Positions 6,859-14,474 are shown, counted from the first letter of the stretch. The stretch: 22,729 bases of DNA from an uncultured Rikenellaceae bacterium (GCA_947054185.1 CAMRVW010000014.1:1-22729); one strand, 5' to 3'. Numbers and translations are program-made. The notes: generated from the sequence alone by a model not told the origin.

Positions 6859-6912
6859 CCTATTTTTGTACCATCAGTTACAATTACACGCACACCCCAC
6901 CCTTAAAGAGAC

Positions 6913-6948
6913 AAAAAAGCCCCCGTCCCTCCACCGAGGAACAGAGGC
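6913..6948 (-). terminator. Orphan intrinsic terminator
   Basis: On the minus strand a 13-bp stem (6948-6936 with 6931-6919, all positions paired if G-U pairs are allowed) closes a 4-base loop and is followed by six T (6918-6913). No gene lies immediately upstream on that strand: the previous gene already has its own terminator at 7248-7211. It may be a second terminator for that gene or end a small transcript made from 7200-6950. Confidence 0.75.
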
Positions 6949-6967
6949 ATTATTCAAAACAGCTGTT

Positions 6968-6994
6968 TTCACTTAAAGTACAACTTTAAGTAAC
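6968..6994. repeat. 27-bp palindromic repeat, copy 1
   Basis: The core is ACTTAAAG-TACAA-CTTTAAGT (6971-6991), a perfect 8-bp inverted repeat around a 5-base spacer. With flanking TTC and AAC the 27 bases recur at 7146-7172 with a single mismatch. The symmetry suits a dimeric DNA-binding protein or a short RNA hairpin. Confidence 0.75.
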
Positions 6995-7145
6995 AGACCA
7001 TAACAAAATAAATACCAGACTATTACATCCATCCAAAAAACACACTGTCATCCTTCAAAAGTCGCCACCACCCCCAAAATACAACCCATTAAATATCAAT
7101 CACTTACCGAAACCACTCTCACTTCCACAAACCCTAATCGGCCCA

Positions 7146-7172
7146 TTCACTTAAAGTACAACATTAAGTAAC
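7146..7172. repeat. 27-bp palindromic repeat, copy 2
   Basis: This repeats copy 1 in the same orientation, 178 bases away. One base differs (A at 7163 instead of T), which breaks one pair of the inverted repeat (ACTTAAAG with CATTAAGT). The spacer TACAA is the same. Confidence 0.75.
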
Positions 7173-7210
7173 CCATCCCAACACGCCCATACACAACAAC
7201 TTACACCAAT

Positions 7211-7248
7211 AAAAAAACGCGCCTGTCACTCTTCGATGACAAACGCGT
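7211..7248 (-). terminator. Terminator of the DUF3078 gene
   Basis: On the minus strand ACGCGTTTGTCA (7248-7237) pairs with TGACAGGCGCGT (7228-7217), including two G-U pairs, and is followed by a run of T (7217-7211). It starts 21 bases after the DUF3078 stop codon. Confidence 0.85.
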
Positions 7249-7269
7249 CCAAACCGCACAAAACACCCC

Positions 7270-8316
7270 TTAATCCTTCTTAAGCTCTTTGTTTGCGAAC
7301 TTATATGTCAACCCCACGCCCAACACCTCGCTGAACTGCCAAAAGCCGCTTCTCATCACGGCGGGCTTGGTATCGGTGGCCGGCTCCTTTATCCTCGATA
7401 TCTGGTTGTCGAATATAAGCCTGCAATTGAAATTGACCGACAGATATTTAAACACACTGATATCCAGCCACTGCTGCAAATCCAATGTCGGCGTGTCCTT
7501 ATAGTTGTAAAAGCCCTGACCGTCGGCACGATAAACTATTATGTTCTTGTCGTTGGCCTTGTCTTTCAAAATCACCTGTGTCCATTGCACACGAAGCAAC
7601 ATACCTATGTTGGGCTTGAACTTCTTGCCCGGATCGACACCGAAAGCCCCCTCGTCGGCAAGCCTCTGATTATTGACAAACAACATGTTACCCGACACCG
7701 GCGCAAACATCACGTTACGCTTGTCGTCAAACTTATAGTTGAAACCGACCGCAAGATTAAGCGTGGCCGGCGCCAAAAACTGCGACACGGGCAACTCGTC
7801 ATCCACCGAATTGTAACCGTTTGCAAACTGCGACCTGAAATCGACGTTGAAGTTGTAAAACAACTTGCCCACCATCTGATAGTTGAACGAGGTGTTTATC
7901 TTAAACTGGTCCTCCGTCTTCCAAGGCCTCTTGTCTTTGTTGCTAAGACCATAGGCGGCATCCCATTCGGTACTGATATTCAATTTCTTATTTGTGTACG
8001 AATGCTTCAGGTAAGATGTCAGACGACCGTTGAAGGTGTTCTCACCGCCGCTGGCCCAGTTTCGGTTATAGGCAAACTGGGTAAACTGCACACTGTTCTT
8101 AAACTCGAAATAGTTGTGCTCTTTCCTCCACTCGCGCTTACGGTTACGCAACAGGGCGTCGTTCACTATCTCGAAAGGCGTCTTGGTCACCTTGCTCTCG
8201 TGCTGAGGCGTAAACTTCACTTTGGCCTCCGTCTGATCGGGTATCGTATATTGGCCGTACACCTCCGCCCGGCCCACCAGCAACACCACAAGACACAAAA
8301 CTGCAAATAATCTCAT
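7270..8316 (-). CDS. DUF3078 family outer-membrane protein
   Basis: This 348-residue protein begins with a signal peptide (MRLFAVLCLVVLLVGRAEVYG, cleavage likely before Q22). From about residue 70 it shows the DUF3078 hallmark: FKNSVQFTQFAYNRNWASGG with the NWASGGEN motif at 86-93. It continues with many alternating hydrophobic/aromatic strands (YFEFKNSVQF, KLFYNFNVDFRSQF, NLAVGFNYKF, YLSVNFNCRLIF) and ends in GVGLTYKFANKELKKD. The pattern indicates a beta-barrel in the outer membrane. The family is widespread in Bacteroidota and has no established function. The gene is single, with its own promoter (8372-8341) and terminator. It starts 69 bases after the kinase gene on the same strand. Confidence 0.88.
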   Translation of the reverse strand: MRLFAVLCLVVLLVGRAEVYGQYTIPDQTEAKVKFTPQHESKVTKTPFEIVNDALLRNRKREWRKEHNYFEFKNSVQFTQFAYNRNWASGGENTFNGRLTSYLKHSYTNKKLNISTEWDAAYGLSNKDKRPWKTEDQFKINTSFNYQMVGKLFYNFNVDFRSQFANGYNSVDDELPVSQFLAPATLNLAVGFNYKFDDKRNVMFAPVSGNMLFVNNQRLADEGAFGVDPGKKFKPNIGMLLRVQWTQVILKDKANDKNIIVYRADGQGFYNYKDTPTLDLQQWLDISVFKYLSVNFNCRLIFDNQISRIKEPATDTKPAVMRSGFWQFSEVLGVGLTYKFANKELKKD

Positions 8317-8340
8317 ATCTCAGTCTATAAATTCAATGTG

Positions 8341-8372
8341 CAAAAATACGAATAAGCGAGAGTAAAAGCAAA
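8341..8372 (-). promoter_or_regulatory. Promoter of the DUF3078 gene
   Basis: The minus strand reads TTTG (8372-8369), a 20-base spacer and TATTTTTG (8348-8341): perfect matches to both Bacteroidota elements. The expected start site near 8334 leaves a leader of about 18 bases. The -33 box lies inside the hairpin at 8360-8391. Confidence 0.8.
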
Positions 8373-8391
8373 CTATCGTTTGTTTTTACTC
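8360..8391 (-). terminator. Hairpin at the end of the kinase gene
   Basis: A 14-bp stem (8360-8373 with 8378-8391, one G-T pair) closes a TATC loop. It covers the TAA stop of the kinase gene (8388-8386) and the -33 box of the next promoter. No long T run follows on the minus strand, so termination may be partial. Confidence 0.45.
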
Positions 8392-9756
8392 TTTGTCATC
8401 ATCCAAAGCGACTATCCGCCCATCCTCCCGACGCACCAACACCCGCGGCGACATCGGCCTTATCACCTCTCCGTCAATGTCCACCACCCCGTAACAGTCA
8501 CCCTTGCGCACAATGGCACAACCACCGCAAAAGGCCCCGCAGTAATCATACTCAGCCTCTATCACCATGCGTCCGCTGCGGTCTATATACCCCCAGTTGT
8601 CGCCCACCTGCACTGCCGCCCTCCCCTCGAAAAAGCTCCCTATCTGGCGGCACTCTATCTCAAAGCACACCTCAAAGCGACGGTCTGTCACCTCCCACAC
8701 TCCGTCAGAGACACACCTGGCGGCCAACCCCTCGCTGAGAGGCAATGCCTGCGTATAAAAGCGGCTCACCCCCTGCCCGGTCAGATATCCCCACTGCCCC
8801 GCCAACGACACCGTCACCACACCGTCGCTCTCTATCACATCGTCAAACAAACAGCGCCTGTCGCCCGCCGACTCGCCCGCACTCCCCGTCATGCACACCA
8901 ACACACGGTCCAACGTGCGCCTTATGTCATAAACGGCAGGCTTGTCAGACAATAAAGCCTCCAGCAACCCCAACAGATGAGGCTGGTGCTCCCACCTGCG
9001 AGCCTGCGTCACCACCTGCCGGCAATATCCGTCCACACATGCCTCGGTGTCGAACACCACCCTGTCCTCGTCCGCCCGCCACAACGCCGGATTGTCGCAC
9101 ACCGCCAGTATGGTGGCTGCCGCAACCGCAATGGGATAATCGTCGCAATGGTCCGCCAACCTAAGCTCCCGTGCACGAGGATGACAAAAGCCCGGCGTCC
9201 CCGCCTCCGTGACAACACGCCCCTCTCCGCGCCTCCGCACCGGATCGAGATCCACAATCACCATGCGTCCGTGTCCATCAACCATTATATTGTCAAACTT
9301 GACATCGCAATGCACATAGGGCGACCGCAACAGCTCCGAGGCCAACCTCAGAAAGTCAGTCGCCAACCGCCGCAACGCCTCCCTGTCGTTAAGATATACA
9401 GCCTCCGATATGGCCGATGTCAGCGAACGCCCATCCACCCACTCCATCGACACACAGTCAAAACAGCCTATATCGCCGTTCTGGTCGGCACACACTATGT
9501 GGTCTTCCAAATATTCAAACCCCACGAACGCCCCGAACGGCACCTCGGTCAACGCCCTCTCGAGCCGCCTGTAACGCGCCCGCCGACCCTCGTCGTCAAG
9601 CGTATAACACTTCATGGCACACACCCTGTCACCACGCCTCACCTTGAAGACAACAGATCTGTTGCCGGCAAAATATATCGCCTCCCCGTTATCGTCCCTC
9701 ACCAGGCAATCATCCAGTGCCCCGGCATAACTCAATATGTTAGGATATGCACGCAT
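8386..9756 (-). CDS. Eukaryotic-like protein kinase fused to WG-type repeats
   Basis: The protein has 456 residues from the ATG at 9756. An upstream ATG at 9795 is rejected because it lies only about 7 bases from the predicted transcription start. Residues 1-285 form a protein kinase domain: K49 (CAMKCY) is the ATP-anchoring lysine, HCDVKFDN at 149-156 is the catalytic loop with D151 and N156, and DLD at 169-171 replaces DFG. GTPGF (186-190) marks the activation segment. The His-Cys-Asp loop is a variant of HRD. From about residue 315 to 435 there are WG-type repeats (QWGYLTGQG, NWGYIDRSGRMVIEAEYDY, CYGVVDIDGEVIRP), short beta-hairpin repeats thought to mediate binding. No membrane helix is seen, so it should be cytoplasmic. 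All catalytic residues are present, so activity is likely; the substrate is unknown. Confidence 0.87.
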   Translation of the reverse strand: MRAYPNILSYAGALDDCLVRDDNGEAIYFAGNRSVVFKVRRGDRVCAMKCYTLDDEGRRARYRRLERALTEVPFGAFVGFEYLEDHIVCADQNGDIGCFDCVSMEWVDGRSLTSAISEAVYLNDREALRRLATDFLRLASELLRSPYVHCDVKFDNIMVDGHGRMVIVDLDPVRRRGEGRVVTEAGTPGFCHPRARELRLADHCDDYPIAVAAATILAVCDNPALWRADEDRVVFDTEACVDGYCRQVVTQARRWEHQPHLLGLLEALLSDKPAVYDIRRTLDRVLVCMTGSAGESAGDRRCLFDDVIESDGVVTVSLAGQWGYLTGQGVSRFYTQALPLSEGLAARCVSDGVWEVTDRRFEVCFEIECRQIGSFFEGRAAVQVGDNWGYIDRSGRMVIEAEYDYCGAFCGGCAIVRKGDCYGVVDIDGEVIRPMSPRVLVRREDGRIVALDDDKE

Positions 9757-9808
9757 AACAAACAATACAACACACAAAACGCACCCCGACCCCATCCCGA
9801 AGCCACGA

Positions 9809-9839
9809 CAAAAATACAAAAAAGCCCATCTCCTCCAAA
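9809..9839 (-). promoter_or_regulatory. Promoter of the kinase gene
   Basis: The minus strand reads TTTG (9839-9836), a 19-base spacer and TATTTTTG (9816-9809), perfect at both Bacteroidota elements. Transcription should begin near 9802, which gives a leader of about 45 bases to the ATG at 9756 and decides that start. Confidence 0.82.
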
Positions 9840-9941
9840 CCGCATCTCACCCCCTCCCGCCCCGTGGCCGCAACACAACCCCCGCAACACCCTGTTTTGA
9901 CATTTAACCTGTTTTTCGCACCAACCTGACATAAAAATAGT

Positions 9942-9949
9942 TATATTTG
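9942..9949 (+). promoter_or_regulatory. -7 element for the lipoprotein gene at 9992
   Basis: TATATTTG is a perfect -7 box on the plus strand. No TTTG-like -33 box is found at the usual 19-21 bases, so this promoter may be weak or activator-dependent. The expected start near 9956 leaves about 36 bases before the ATG. Confidence 0.5.
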
Positions 9950-9991
9950 TAAAACCGACACAAGCAATCGTCTCACAAAAATACAGATCGT

Positions 9992-11290
9992 ATGAAAAAG
10001 TCAATCCTCTGCCGCCTTCTCATCATAGGCCTCTTTTCAGCACAACTGTCTGCCTGCAACAAAGATGACATAGAACATACACGCAACCCCAAATACGACA
10101 ACAAAGAGGTTGTGCTCACCAAAGACTCCGCCCTTGCCGAGTTCGCCAAAATACTCTCCAAGGCGACATTCCACCGCGAAGATGTCAGAACCTTCCTCAG
10201 AGACCAAGGCGCCCTGGTGCTCCAATCGTCCGACCACGAAGGCACAACGCTGTTCAGCTCACTGAAAGACAGCACTATAGCCGACGAATCGCTCCGCGAC
10301 ATACTGGTCGATTACTCCTCTGAAGAGTATGTGTCGGCAATCGAGAGCACGGTGCCCCGGCTGCGCCTCTTCATACCCCACCTCTCCGAGTCGGGCATCT
10401 CGGCCAAGGTGATGGACTGCAACAACAAACACATCCCCATAGCCGCCATAACAAACGACAAATCATCACTTTACGTTGACGGCGCCATACAAGCCGACCT
10501 CCCCGCCGACTCTGTTCCCGACTTCCTCTTCATAGCCGTCACAGACGGGCTGTCAACCCACAACTTCTCACCCCGTGCCCACACAGGCCTCACCGCCGAA
10601 CAGGTGGGAGCCAAGGCGGTTGCGGCATACAGCGCATCGCACGGAGAGTGCCAGCGCGACAATCTCTATTTCGACCCCGCCGCCCCCGACATCGTAAAAC
10701 AAAACGTGCATGAATATATCGGCTTCATAGAGATAGACCCGCTTTGTTATTCCACCACCTTCTTCAACAATAGCGAGCCCCACATAATCAAGTCGCAGTC
10801 AACATTCAAGGGCTCAGAGCCCACCCCCTCCGAATTGAACGCCACAATGTGGTCGCAAGGCTCATATCACCTCATCTTCAAGTTCTTGTCTCCGACAGCC
10901 GACGGCGTCACAACAGAAAAACACCTTCTGTTGGCACCATACGATGTATGGAACTTCAATTACTCCGTCGATTACAAACACAGCACCTGGTTTAAAGACA
11001 AGAGCTTCACTTACAGCATCAACCCCAACCGCTTCACCAAGAAACGCCTCTTTGTCGACCCCTCGATCGTCGAATTGCCCTCATGGCACAACAGCAACAA
11101 AAAGCCCACACATATGAGAGTCGACATATACGCCGCAAGCAAAGAGCCCGGCCACCAGGAAGAACGCAAACACATGGGCACAGTCGTCATAGACTATCAC
11201 GACCCCATCATACAATCACAAGACGGCAACCTGTATGACGTTAAGTTTTACAACACCGGCAACATAACGTTAGGCATCTGCGTAAAATAG
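9992..11290 (+). CDS. Putative surface lipoprotein, unknown function (432 aa)
   Basis: The N-terminus is a lipoprotein signal: MKKSILCRLLIIGLFSAQLSAC, with the lipidated cysteine at residue 22. The next residues, NKDD, match the K-(D/E)2 style lipoprotein export signal described for Bacteroidota, so the protein is probably carried to the cell surface. I do not recognise the mature part. It has a helical N-terminal region (about 40-115), a middle region with FIPHLSESGI and FLFIAVTDGL, and a C-terminal beta-rich region with SYHLIFKFLSPTADG and MRVDIYAASKEPG. No catalytic motif stands out. The gene is alone, divergent from the kinase gene and followed by a clean terminator. Confidence 0.8.
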   Translation: MKKSILCRLLIIGLFSAQLSACNKDDIEHTRNPKYDNKEVVLTKDSALAEFAKILSKATFHREDVRTFLRDQGALVLQSSDHEGTTLFSSLKDSTIADESLRDILVDYSSEEYVSAIESTVPRLRLFIPHLSESGISAKVMDCNNKHIPIAAITNDKSSLYVDGAIQADLPADSVPDFLFIAVTDGLSTHNFSPRAHTGLTAEQVGAKAVAAYSASHGECQRDNLYFDPAAPDIVKQNVHEYIGFIEIDPLCYSTTFFNNSEPHIIKSQSTFKGSEPTPSELNATMWSQGSYHLIFKFLSPTADGVTTEKHLLLAPYDVWNFNYSVDYKHSTWFKDKSFTYSINPNRFTKKRLFVDPSIVELPSWHNSNKKPTHMRVDIYAASKEPGHQEERKHMGTVVIDYHDPIIQSQDGNLYDVKFYNTGNITLGICVK

Positions 11291-11310
11291 CCTCACTCAA
11301 CATATTGCAA

Positions 11311-11345
11311 AAAGATAGTCACGCCTCTGTGACTATCTTTTTTTG
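11311..11345 (+). terminator. Terminator of the 432-aa lipoprotein gene
   Basis: AAAGATAGTCAC (11311-11322) pairs perfectly with GTGACTATCTTT (11329-11340) around a 6-base loop, and T continues to 11344. The A run on the left side also allows some function on the minus strand. Confidence 0.9.
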
Positions 11346-11410
11346 TCCCTGCCGTTTTTCGCCTGCCCCCCTGCTTACAGACACCATTGCATCCCCCCTC
11401 ACCTCCTCCC

Positions 11411-11457
11411 TTTATAAAATATCAAACCCTCCCCCGGCATGAACCGAAGAAGGGTTT
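11411..11457 (-). terminator. Terminator of the ribosomal protein/tsf operon
   Basis: On the minus strand a 14-position stem (11457-11444 with 11437-11424, with a few G-U pairs) closes a 6-base loop and is followed by GATATTTTATAAA. It lies about 66 bases after the tsf stop. The tail is T-rich but interrupted. Confidence 0.65.
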
Positions 11458-11523
11458 GGTGATTGGCTCCGCCCGCTGCAAGGATATGTTTCACACCTTG
11501 ATTCGCAGAGTGGAGATTAATGA

Positions 11524-12342
11524 TTAGTCATTGAGAGAGAACCTCTTGTAAGCGACAACTGTTGCAGCTGGATTTGCCTTTTTGATATAGGCATCAACGG
11601 TGATCTTGTTGTCGTCGATGAGAGCCTGACCCAGCAGGGTGTTCTCTGCGAAGAACTTGTTGAGCTTACCCTCGGCAATCTTGTCGAGCATGGCCTCGGG
11701 CTTGCCGTCCAAACGAGCCTGCTCGCGACCTATCTGACGCTCTTTCTCTATCACGTCGGCGGGGCAGTCATCTTTGCTGATGGCGATGGGAGCCATTGTC
11801 GCAGCCTGCATGGCCACGTTCTTGCCCACCTCTTCGCTCACCTCGGTATTGAAACCGATGAGTGTACCCAACTTATTGTTGAAGTGAACGTAAGTCGATA
11901 TGAACGCCGCCTCTATGCGGGCATAGAAAGCCACCTCCACCTTCTCGCCGGTCTGACCCGACTTGTCGGTAACGAACTCAGACACAGTGTGGTCACCCAC
12001 TTTGAGGACCATGAGAGAGTCGAGGTCTGCCGCATCGTTCTTAACCGCAATGTCGAGTATCTCGTTGGCTGTTGCCACGAAAGCCTCGTTTTTAGCCACG
12101 AAGTCGGTCTCGCATGCAAGGCAAAGCATATAGGCCTTACCTCCGAGATTTTTGGCAACGACCACACCCTCAGAGGCATCGCGATCGGCACGTTTGCTGG
12201 CAATCAGCTTGCCTTTTTCGCGAATTATCTCCTGTGCGCGTTCGAAATTACCCTCGGCCTCGGTGAGGGCCTTTTTACAGTCCATCATACCGGCACCGGT
12301 CATCTTACGCAGTTTTGCGACATCTGCTGCTTTTATTTCCAT
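11524..12342 (-). CDS. tsf: Elongation factor Ts
   Basis: EF-Ts exchanges GDP for GTP on EF-Tu in the cytoplasm. The 272-residue protein opens with MEIKAADVAKLRKMTGAGMM followed by DCKKALTEAEGNFERAQEII, the UBA-like N-terminal domain. The core contains the TDFVAKNE signature at about residues 79-86, which contacts EF-Tu. The end (YKRFSLND) is typical of the shorter Bacteroidota form. It is the last gene of the rplM-rpsI-rpsB-tsf block, 24 bases after rpsB, a conserved pairing in bacteria. Start and family are unambiguous. Confidence 0.98.
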   Translation of the reverse strand: MEIKAADVAKLRKMTGAGMMDCKKALTEAEGNFERAQEIIREKGKLIASKRADRDASEGVVVAKNLGGKAYMLCLACETDFVAKNEAFVATANEILDIAVKNDAADLDSLMVLKVGDHTVSEFVTDKSGQTGEKVEVAFYARIEAAFISTYVHFNNKLGTLIGFNTEVSEEVGKNVAMQAATMAPIAISKDDCPADVIEKERQIGREQARLDGKPEAMLDKIAEGKLNKFFAENTLLGQALIDDNKITVDAYIKKANPAATVVAYKRFSLND

Positions 12343-12366
12343 AACTTGATAACTTTTCTTTTAAAA

Positions 12367-13185
12367 TTACGCTTCAACCGGGCTTTCAGCCTCTTCTTCC
12401 GCTGCTTCGGCCGCCTCTTCTTTCACGCTGCCTTTTCTTGCACGGGTGCCTTTAGCCTCTTTCTTGGGAGCTGCATCGCCCTCTTTCTCTTTTTCGGCCT
12501 TACGCTCGTTAAGACCCTCGCCGATAGCGGCTGTCACCACATCCATGATGAAAGCGACAGATTTAGAGGCATCGTCATTTGCAGGAATGACATAGTCAAT
12601 GGGAGTCGGATCACAACATGTATCAACCATTGCAAAGACGGGAATATTGAGCCTCTTGGCCTCTTTAACGGCATTGGCCTCTTTCTGCACGTCAACGATG
12701 AACAGTGCGGCGGGAAGACGCGTAAGGTCGGCGATAGAGCCGAGGTTTTTCTCGAGTTTGGCACGCTGACGGCTCACCTGGAGTTTTTCGCGTTTCGAGA
12801 AGTTATCGAAAGTGCCGTCGGAAGCCATCTTGTCGATGGTGGCCATTTTCTTGATGGCCTTACGAATGGTGGGGAAGTTGGTAAGCATACCGCCCGGCCA
12901 ACGCTCGGTCACAAAGGGCATACCCACGCTCTGAACCTTCTCTGCCACAACCTCTTTAGCCTGTTTCTTGGTTGCCACGAAAAGTATGCGGCGACCCGAT
13001 TTGGCTATCTGTTTGAGAGCCGCTGCCGCCTCGTCGAGTTTAACGGCGGTTTTGTGAAGGTCTATGATATGAATCCCGTTCTTCTCCATGAAGATATAGG
13101 GAGCCATTTTGGGGTTCCATTTTCTTTTGAGGTGACCGAAGTGAACACCTGCTTCCAAAAGCTGATTGAAATCTGTATTAGCCAT
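12367..13185 (-). CDS. rpsB: 30S ribosomal protein S2
   Basis: This 272-residue protein starts MANTDFNQLLEAGVHFGHLK and carries the S2 hallmarks: HFGHLKRKWNPKMAPYIF, GRRILFVATKKQAKEVV, ERWPGGMLTNFPTI and DPTPIDYVIPANDDASKSV. From about residue 225 a Lys/Glu/Ala-rich tail (about 45 residues) extends beyond the conserved core, as in many Bacteroidota. S2 binds the head-body junction of the small subunit. It is transcribed with tsf downstream; a 251-base gap separates it from rpsI upstream and may hold a regulatory leader. Confidence 0.98.
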   Translation of the reverse strand: MANTDFNQLLEAGVHFGHLKRKWNPKMAPYIFMEKNGIHIIDLHKTAVKLDEAAAALKQIAKSGRRILFVATKKQAKEVVAEKVQSVGMPFVTERWPGGMLTNFPTIRKAIKKMATIDKMASDGTFDNFSKREKLQVSRQRAKLEKNLGSIADLTRLPAALFIVDVQKEANAVKEAKRLNIPVFAMVDTCCDPTPIDYVIPANDDASKSVAFIMDVVTAAIGEGLNERKAEKEKEGDAAPKKEAKGTRARKGSVKEEAAEAAEEEAESPVEA

Positions 13186-13436
13186 TTTCTTGATTCTTTT
13201 TACTTTTTCTCTTTTACATCAACCTGCCGGTAACACCGCTGCTTGCAAGTGGTCCGACCGGTTTTTCGTCCGGGAGCGATTGACACGGTAAGCCTTATGC
13301 GTCCGTTTCAATTATCCTAACGGTCTTTGGCAACCGACCTTTCAGGGGCGGGCTTCTCAGCCTTTACGCTCTCTTGCCGACGGTATTGTAGAACGAGATG
13401 AAAAATTTTATTTATTATGCTGCCAAACAGCTCACA
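13186..13436 (-). promoter_or_regulatory. Long leader before rpsB, candidate autoregulatory RNA
   Basis: The 251 bases between rpsI and rpsB are unusually long for this operon and hold no frame. The minus strand contains GC-rich segments that can pair, for example GGCAA with TTGCC around 13374 and 13336, and ACCGG with CCGGT nearer rpsB. The last 30 bases before the ATG are purine-rich. S2 autoregulation through an upstream leader is known in other bacteria. I see no matching Bacteroidota promoter inside it. This is a candidate only. Confidence 0.35.
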
Positions 13437-13823
13437 CTAACGTTTGCTGAACTGGAATTTGGCACGTGCACCGGGCTGACCGGGCTTCTTACGCTCAACC
13501 TTGCGAGAGTCACGGGTGAGGAAGCCGTTCTTCTTCAACACGGGACGGAACTCGGCGTCTATCTCGCACAAAGCACGGGCGATGGCCAAACGGGCTGCCT
13601 CTGCCTGACCTTTGATACCGCCACCGTCGAGGTTGATTTTAATGTCGAACTTCTCGGCATTGTCGGTAACGATCAAAGGCTGTTTTACCACGAACTGGAA
13701 TATCTCCATGGGGAAATATGTCTCCAAAGAACGTGAGTTGATGGTGATATTACCGCTTCCGCTTTTGACGTAAGCGCGGGCAACGGCGGTTTTTCTTCGT
13801 CCTACAGTGTTTATAATTTCCAT
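13437..13823 (-). CDS. rpsI: 30S ribosomal protein S9
   Basis: The 128-residue protein starts MEIINTVGRRKTAVARAYVK and has the S9 signatures GSGNITINSR, GGGIKGQAEAARLAIARAL and DSRKVERKKPGQPGARAKFQFSKR. The terminal SKR is the universal S9 tail that reaches into the P site of the ribosome to touch tRNA. It starts five bases after the rplM stop, as in nearly all bacteria. Confidence 0.98.
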   Translation of the reverse strand: MEIINTVGRRKTAVARAYVKSGSGNITINSRSLETYFPMEIFQFVVKQPLIVTDNAEKFDIKINLDGGGIKGQAEAARLAIARALCEIDAEFRPVLKKNGFLTRDSRKVERKKPGQPGARAKFQFSKR

Positions 13824-13828
13824 AATGC

Positions 13829-14284
13829 TTACTTAATCTCGTTTACTTTCAGTTCTTTAGGAGTCTGAGCTGCATGAGGATGTTCTGCACCGGCATAAAC
13901 CTTAAGATTTTTAAGGATGGCCGCACCCAGACGGTTTTTAGGCAACATGCCCTTTACGGCGTTGGTCACCACAAATGCGGGTTTGCGTTTGAGCATCTCG
14001 GCCGGAGTGGCGAAACGCTGTCCGCCGGGATAGCCTGTGTGGCGCACGTAAACCTTGTCGGTCATCTTGGTGCCTGTGAGTCTTACTTTGTCTGCATTGA
14101 TAACCACAACCGAGTCACCGCAGTCGACATGAGGGGTGTAACCGGGCTTGTGCTTACCGCGCAGAATCTTCGCCACCTGCGAGGCCAGACGACCCAAAAC
14201 CACTCCTTCGGCATCTATGACGAACCACTCGCGGGTTGCGGTCACATCGTTCAGAGACACCGTTTTGTAACTTAATGAATCCAC
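13829..14284 (-). CDS. rplM: 50S ribosomal protein L13
   Basis: The 151-residue protein uses a GTG start at 14284 (MDSLSYKTVSL), which matches the typical MDTLSYKT opening of Bacteroidota L13. It contains WFVIDAEGVVLGRLASQVAK, LRGKHKPGYTPHVDCGDSVVVINA and MLPKNRLGAAILKNLKVYAG, all L13 signatures. L13 is an early assembly protein of the large subunit. It is the first gene of the block, with a clear -7 promoter box upstream and a leader of about 50 bases. Confidence 0.98.
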   Translation of the reverse strand: MDSLSYKTVSLNDVTATREWFVIDAEGVVLGRLASQVAKILRGKHKPGYTPHVDCGDSVVVINADKVRLTGTKMTDKVYVRHTGYPGGQRFATPAEMLKRKPAFVVTNAVKGMLPKNRLGAAILKNLKVYAGAEHPHAAQTPKELKVNEIK

Positions 14285-14341
14285 TGTCTTCTTTGTTTTT
14301 AGTTAATACTTTAGATCCGATATCCCATATCAATGGGTCTG

Positions 14342-14373
14342 CAAAGGTAAGAACTTTTTCTCTAATTGAGAAA
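14342..14373 (-). promoter_or_regulatory. Promoter of the rplM operon with internal inverted repeat
   Basis: TACCTTTG (14349-14342, minus strand) is a perfect -7 box. The -33 region has only TTTC about 20 bases upstream. Between them lies TTTCTC-AATTA-GAGAAA (14373-14357), a perfect 6-bp inverted repeat that could be an operator. The start is expected near 14335. Confidence 0.65.
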
Positions 14374-14474
14374 TATTTCGTCATTTTTTAACCTTTCATC
14401 GGCATCGAAAACTCCCCGCACCACCCCACTTAAGACCCACGGACGCCCCGCCATCATTGAGAGCCCGCTTGAAA

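Larger units (their letters stand above)
6949..7210. other. Intergenic interval between two terminators, no gene seen
   Basis: This AT-rich stretch lies between the terminator of the DUF3078 gene and the orphan terminator. No convincing protein frame is seen on either strand. It carries both copies of the 27-bp palindromic repeat. A small minus-strand RNA ending at the orphan terminator is possible, but I see no clear promoter for it. Confidence 0.4.

Noticed and set aside
6861..6868. Perfect -7 box (TATTTTTG) on the plus strand
   Set aside because: No -33 element at the right distance and no plus-strand gene downstream before 9992.
11884..13233. Plus-strand frame of 449 residues opposite tsf and rpsB
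   Set aside because: The minus strand encodes two unmistakable translation proteins here.
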